Positions 62,625-64,000 of a DNA stretch of 64,000 bases are shown one piece after another; position 1 is the stretch's first letter, and each line of letters begins with the position of its first letter. A program made the position numbers and the translations under genes. Source of the stretch: Bog-473 sp963707835 (GTDB taxonomy: Bacteria; Actinomycetota; Acidimicrobiia; Acidimicrobiales; RAAP-2); NCBI GenBank assembly GCA_963707835.1, contig CAVPRI010000001.1, positions 1,364,001 through 1,428,000 on the forward strand. Reading direction: 5' to 3'. Below the pieces are notes generated by a model that saw only the letters and a list, made by a program, of their open reading frames with translations, was not told the DNA's origin and searched no databases.

Positions 62625-62681
62625 GAGGAGGCCATGGATCACCGAGGAGGCCATGGATCACCGGGGGAGCCATGGATCACC
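62625..62681. repeat. Three tandem 19-bp repeats containing CCATGG
   Basis: Two exact copies of GAGGAGGCCATGGATCACC (62625-62643, 62644-62662) are followed by a variant, GGGGGAGCCATGGATCACC (62663-62681). Each unit contains the palindrome CCATGG and GATC. The array lies about 55 bp upstream of the DUF3303-like gene (minus strand), which fits a promoter or operator site. Confidence 0.9.
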
Positions 62682-62804
62682 GAGCCGACGCCACCACTTC
62701 CTTCAGAGGCCGCCAATGGCTAGCGTTTCGGTGTCGTCGACCGGCTGCGCCGTTCCGGCAGGGCGGTCGTTGACCCCAACTCCAACCCCGCACGCGGCTC
62801 GAAG

Positions 62805-63614
62805 ATGTCGATACGAAAAGGGACAGGCTTCCCCGAGGCTCGAGGCTACGGACTCGAGGTGGCGTCGCGGTGTGCCGCCGTCCGAGCTGGTCGGGTTCTC
62901 ACCGCCGACACATGGGTCGTCGCTCTCGGCGCGTTGGCGGGGCTCACCTACCTCTCGTGGCCGCTGGGGTACCTCTTGAACCCAAACGTGGTAGCCGTCG
63001 GCCTGGCCAGTGACCTCGAGGTCCCCGGACAACCCTTCGCGTGGCTCTTCGTCGGATTGGACGTCCTCTCGGGTGCCTTGATGCTGGGCGTGGCGGCGGC
63101 ACTGTGGGGGAGGACCGTCCGTCGATGGTTCCTCGTCTGCGCCATCCTCGGGTACGCCCTCTTCGGGATCTCCTCCGCCGTCAGTGCGGCAGTGCCGCTC
63201 TCGTGTGGCGTCGGGAGAGCGGCCTTGCTGACCTGCGGGACGGACCCCGGCTCCTACGGCCTTCACGACGCGGTCAGCGTGGTGGGATACTTCGCGCTCT
63301 TCGTCTCCATCTTCGGCTGTCTCGGCCGCGCCACGGTTGTACGACACCCTCGGCGACTCCGGACGGTGACCGTCGTCGTAGGCGGGATCTGGGCAGCTTC
63401 GGGGTTGACGTTCCTCGGTCTGACCCTCGCCGGGCTCCCGGAAGTGGCCTGCCAGCACGTGCTGCTGCTGGCGACCAGCGCAGCCATCGTCCTGTTCCCC
63501 TGTGCCATCTGCTCGGAACGTCTTGGGTCGCCCGGGGCGACCCGCAGTGAGCGCCTCTCGTCGAGGTGGCGAGCCCGACGCCGAAGGTCCCCTCAAACTG
63601 TCGGTGTGGGCTGA
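62805..63614 (+). CDS. DUF998-like membrane protein
   Basis: The 269-residue protein has about six helices: WVVALGALAGLTYLSWPLGY, AWLFVGLDVLSGALMLGVAA, WFLVCAILGYALFGISSAVS, VSVVGYFALFVSIFGCLGRA, VTVVVGGIWAASGLTFLGLT and HVLLLATSAAIVLFPCAICS. A loop with LSCGVGRAALLTCGTDPGSY and HDAVS is typical of the DUF998 family (Asp/His near helix 4). The basic C-terminus would be cytosolic. Role unknown. The ATG at 62805 is taken; the first helix starts 36 residues later, so a later start is possible. Confidence 0.7.
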   Translation: MSIRKGTGFPEARGYGLEVASRCAAVRAGRVLTADTWVVALGALAGLTYLSWPLGYLLNPNVVAVGLASDLEVPGQPFAWLFVGLDVLSGALMLGVAAALWGRTVRRWFLVCAILGYALFGISSAVSAAVPLSCGVGRAALLTCGTDPGSYGLHDAVSVVGYFALFVSIFGCLGRATVVRHPRRLRTVTVVVGGIWAASGLTFLGLTLAGLPEVACQHVLLLATSAAIVLFPCAICSERLGSPGATRSERLSSRWRARRRRSPQTVGVG

Positions 63615-63664
63615 CGTATATTGCCGGAGGCGACGTCTGACCTGCCGACCCCGAGGAGGCCACC

Positions 63665-64000
63665 CTGACCACGACGACCGATGCGCTGGTCTTCGACCCG
63701 AGCGACCGGGACACCATCATGAGCCCGCACGCCCTCCTCCGACGGATGCGCGAGGAGGCCCCGCTGTACCACCGGGAGGAGCAGGACTTCTGGGCGGTGA
63801 GCCGGTTCGACGACGTCAAGGACGTGCTCCTCAACCGGGAGGTCTTCCCCTCGTACCGGGGCGTGACACTCGAGGTGCTCCGGTCGGGGATGGAGTTCCC
63901 GGGCACCCTCATTTTCGAGGACCCGCCCTCGCACACCATCCACCGGGCACTGTTGTCCAGGGTGTTCACGAACCGTCGGGTGAGCACGCTCGAGCCCGAG
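63665..64000 (+). CDS. Cytochrome P450, N-terminal part, cut by the window edge; probable CTG start
   Basis: The open frame runs to the right edge (112 residues). It reads LVFDPSDRDTIMSPHALLRR, MREEAPLYHREEQDFWAVSR, FDDVKDVLLNREVFPSYRGV, FEDPPSHTIHRALLSRVFTN and RRVSTLEPE. EDPP-H---R-L----F---R----E is the P450 B'-C region with the H---R heme-propionate ligands. The frame opens after a TGA at 63638. The only start well placed after the SD GAGGAGG (63653-63659, 5-nt spacer) is CTG at 63665; the first ATG, at 63719, has no SD. The heme cysteine lies outside the window. Confidence 0.88.
   Translation, partial: MTTTTDALVFDPSDRDTIMSPHALLRRMREEAPLYHREEQDFWAVSRFDDVKDVLLNREVFPSYRGVTLEVLRSGMEFPGTLIFEDPPSHTIHRALLSRVFTNRRVSTLEPE

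Overview
The window is about 64 kb of very GC-rich, gene-dense DNA that reads as the chromosome of a free-living actinobacterium. Mycothiol S-conjugate amidase, a GTP-dependent PEP carboxykinase, the PspA/PspAB/HtpX set, DUF2469 and a SepIVA-like protein all point to Actinomycetota. The secreted 'GYWLVASDGGIFSFGDA' repeat protein is typical of Acidimicrobiia, so I infer that class; there is no 16S gene here to prove it. No rRNA, tRNA, insertion sequence, prophage or CRISPR array was seen.

Layout. 0-11 kb: the start of a galactokinase gene (minus), a CaiB-type CoA transferase, a secreted repeat protein, an MFS transporter, PEP carboxykinase, thiL carrying a 15-bp in-frame repeat array, and a large secreted Asp-box protein. 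11-31.7 kb: a conserved core cluster of rpmB / fakA-like-recG-rsmD-coaD-sepIVA-like-DUF177-rpmF-plsX-acpP-rnc-mutM-smc-(51-aa membrane protein)-ftsY, then ffh-rpsP-khpA-rimM-trmD-rplS-DUF2469-yraN. This joins lipid synthesis, ribosome assembly, SRP targeting and chromosome segregation. 31.7-36.5 kb: an enoyl-CoA hydratase remnant, an NfeD OB-domain protein with an SPFH protein, a second 15-bp repeat array, comM, dprA and a short luciferase-fold protein. 36.5-43.6 kb: two secreted proteins diverging from a histidine kinase/response regulator pair, then endonuclease IV, fumarase, a pterin dehydratase and a tyrosine phosphatase. 43.6-51 kb: pspA-htpX-pspAB, mca, and a minus-strand run of RecB-like nuclease, PAP2 phosphatase, purK, purE and a YdjC-type deacetylase. 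51-64 kb: a more accessory region with a channel-like protein, clpS, an acetyltransferase, a drug-efflux MFS, an ABC-F ATPase, peroxiredoxin, an NTF2-like protein, an amidohydrolase, a MarR-controlled monooxygenase-like gene, a DUF3303-like gene, a DUF998 protein and the start of a cytochrome P450.

Four window-wide patterns stand out. (1) A dispersed 15-bp tandem repeat shares the 11 bases GGCGTATACGG around a CGTATACG palindrome: nine exact in-frame copies in thiL and six upstream of comM-dprA, plus one isolated 14-bp palindrome with the same core at 59975. (2) At least 17 genes have a TANNNT -10 hexamer 5-8 nt before an ATG or GTG, the signature of leaderless transcripts; this also fixes several start codons. 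(3) Three genes (rnc, rimM, P450) lack ATG/GTG/TTG at the expected N-terminus and may start at CTG. (4) Single-base frameshifts interrupt many conserved genes, six of them within 49.5-55.5 kb; this looks more like local assembly error than gene decay, so those genes were rebuilt from two frames.
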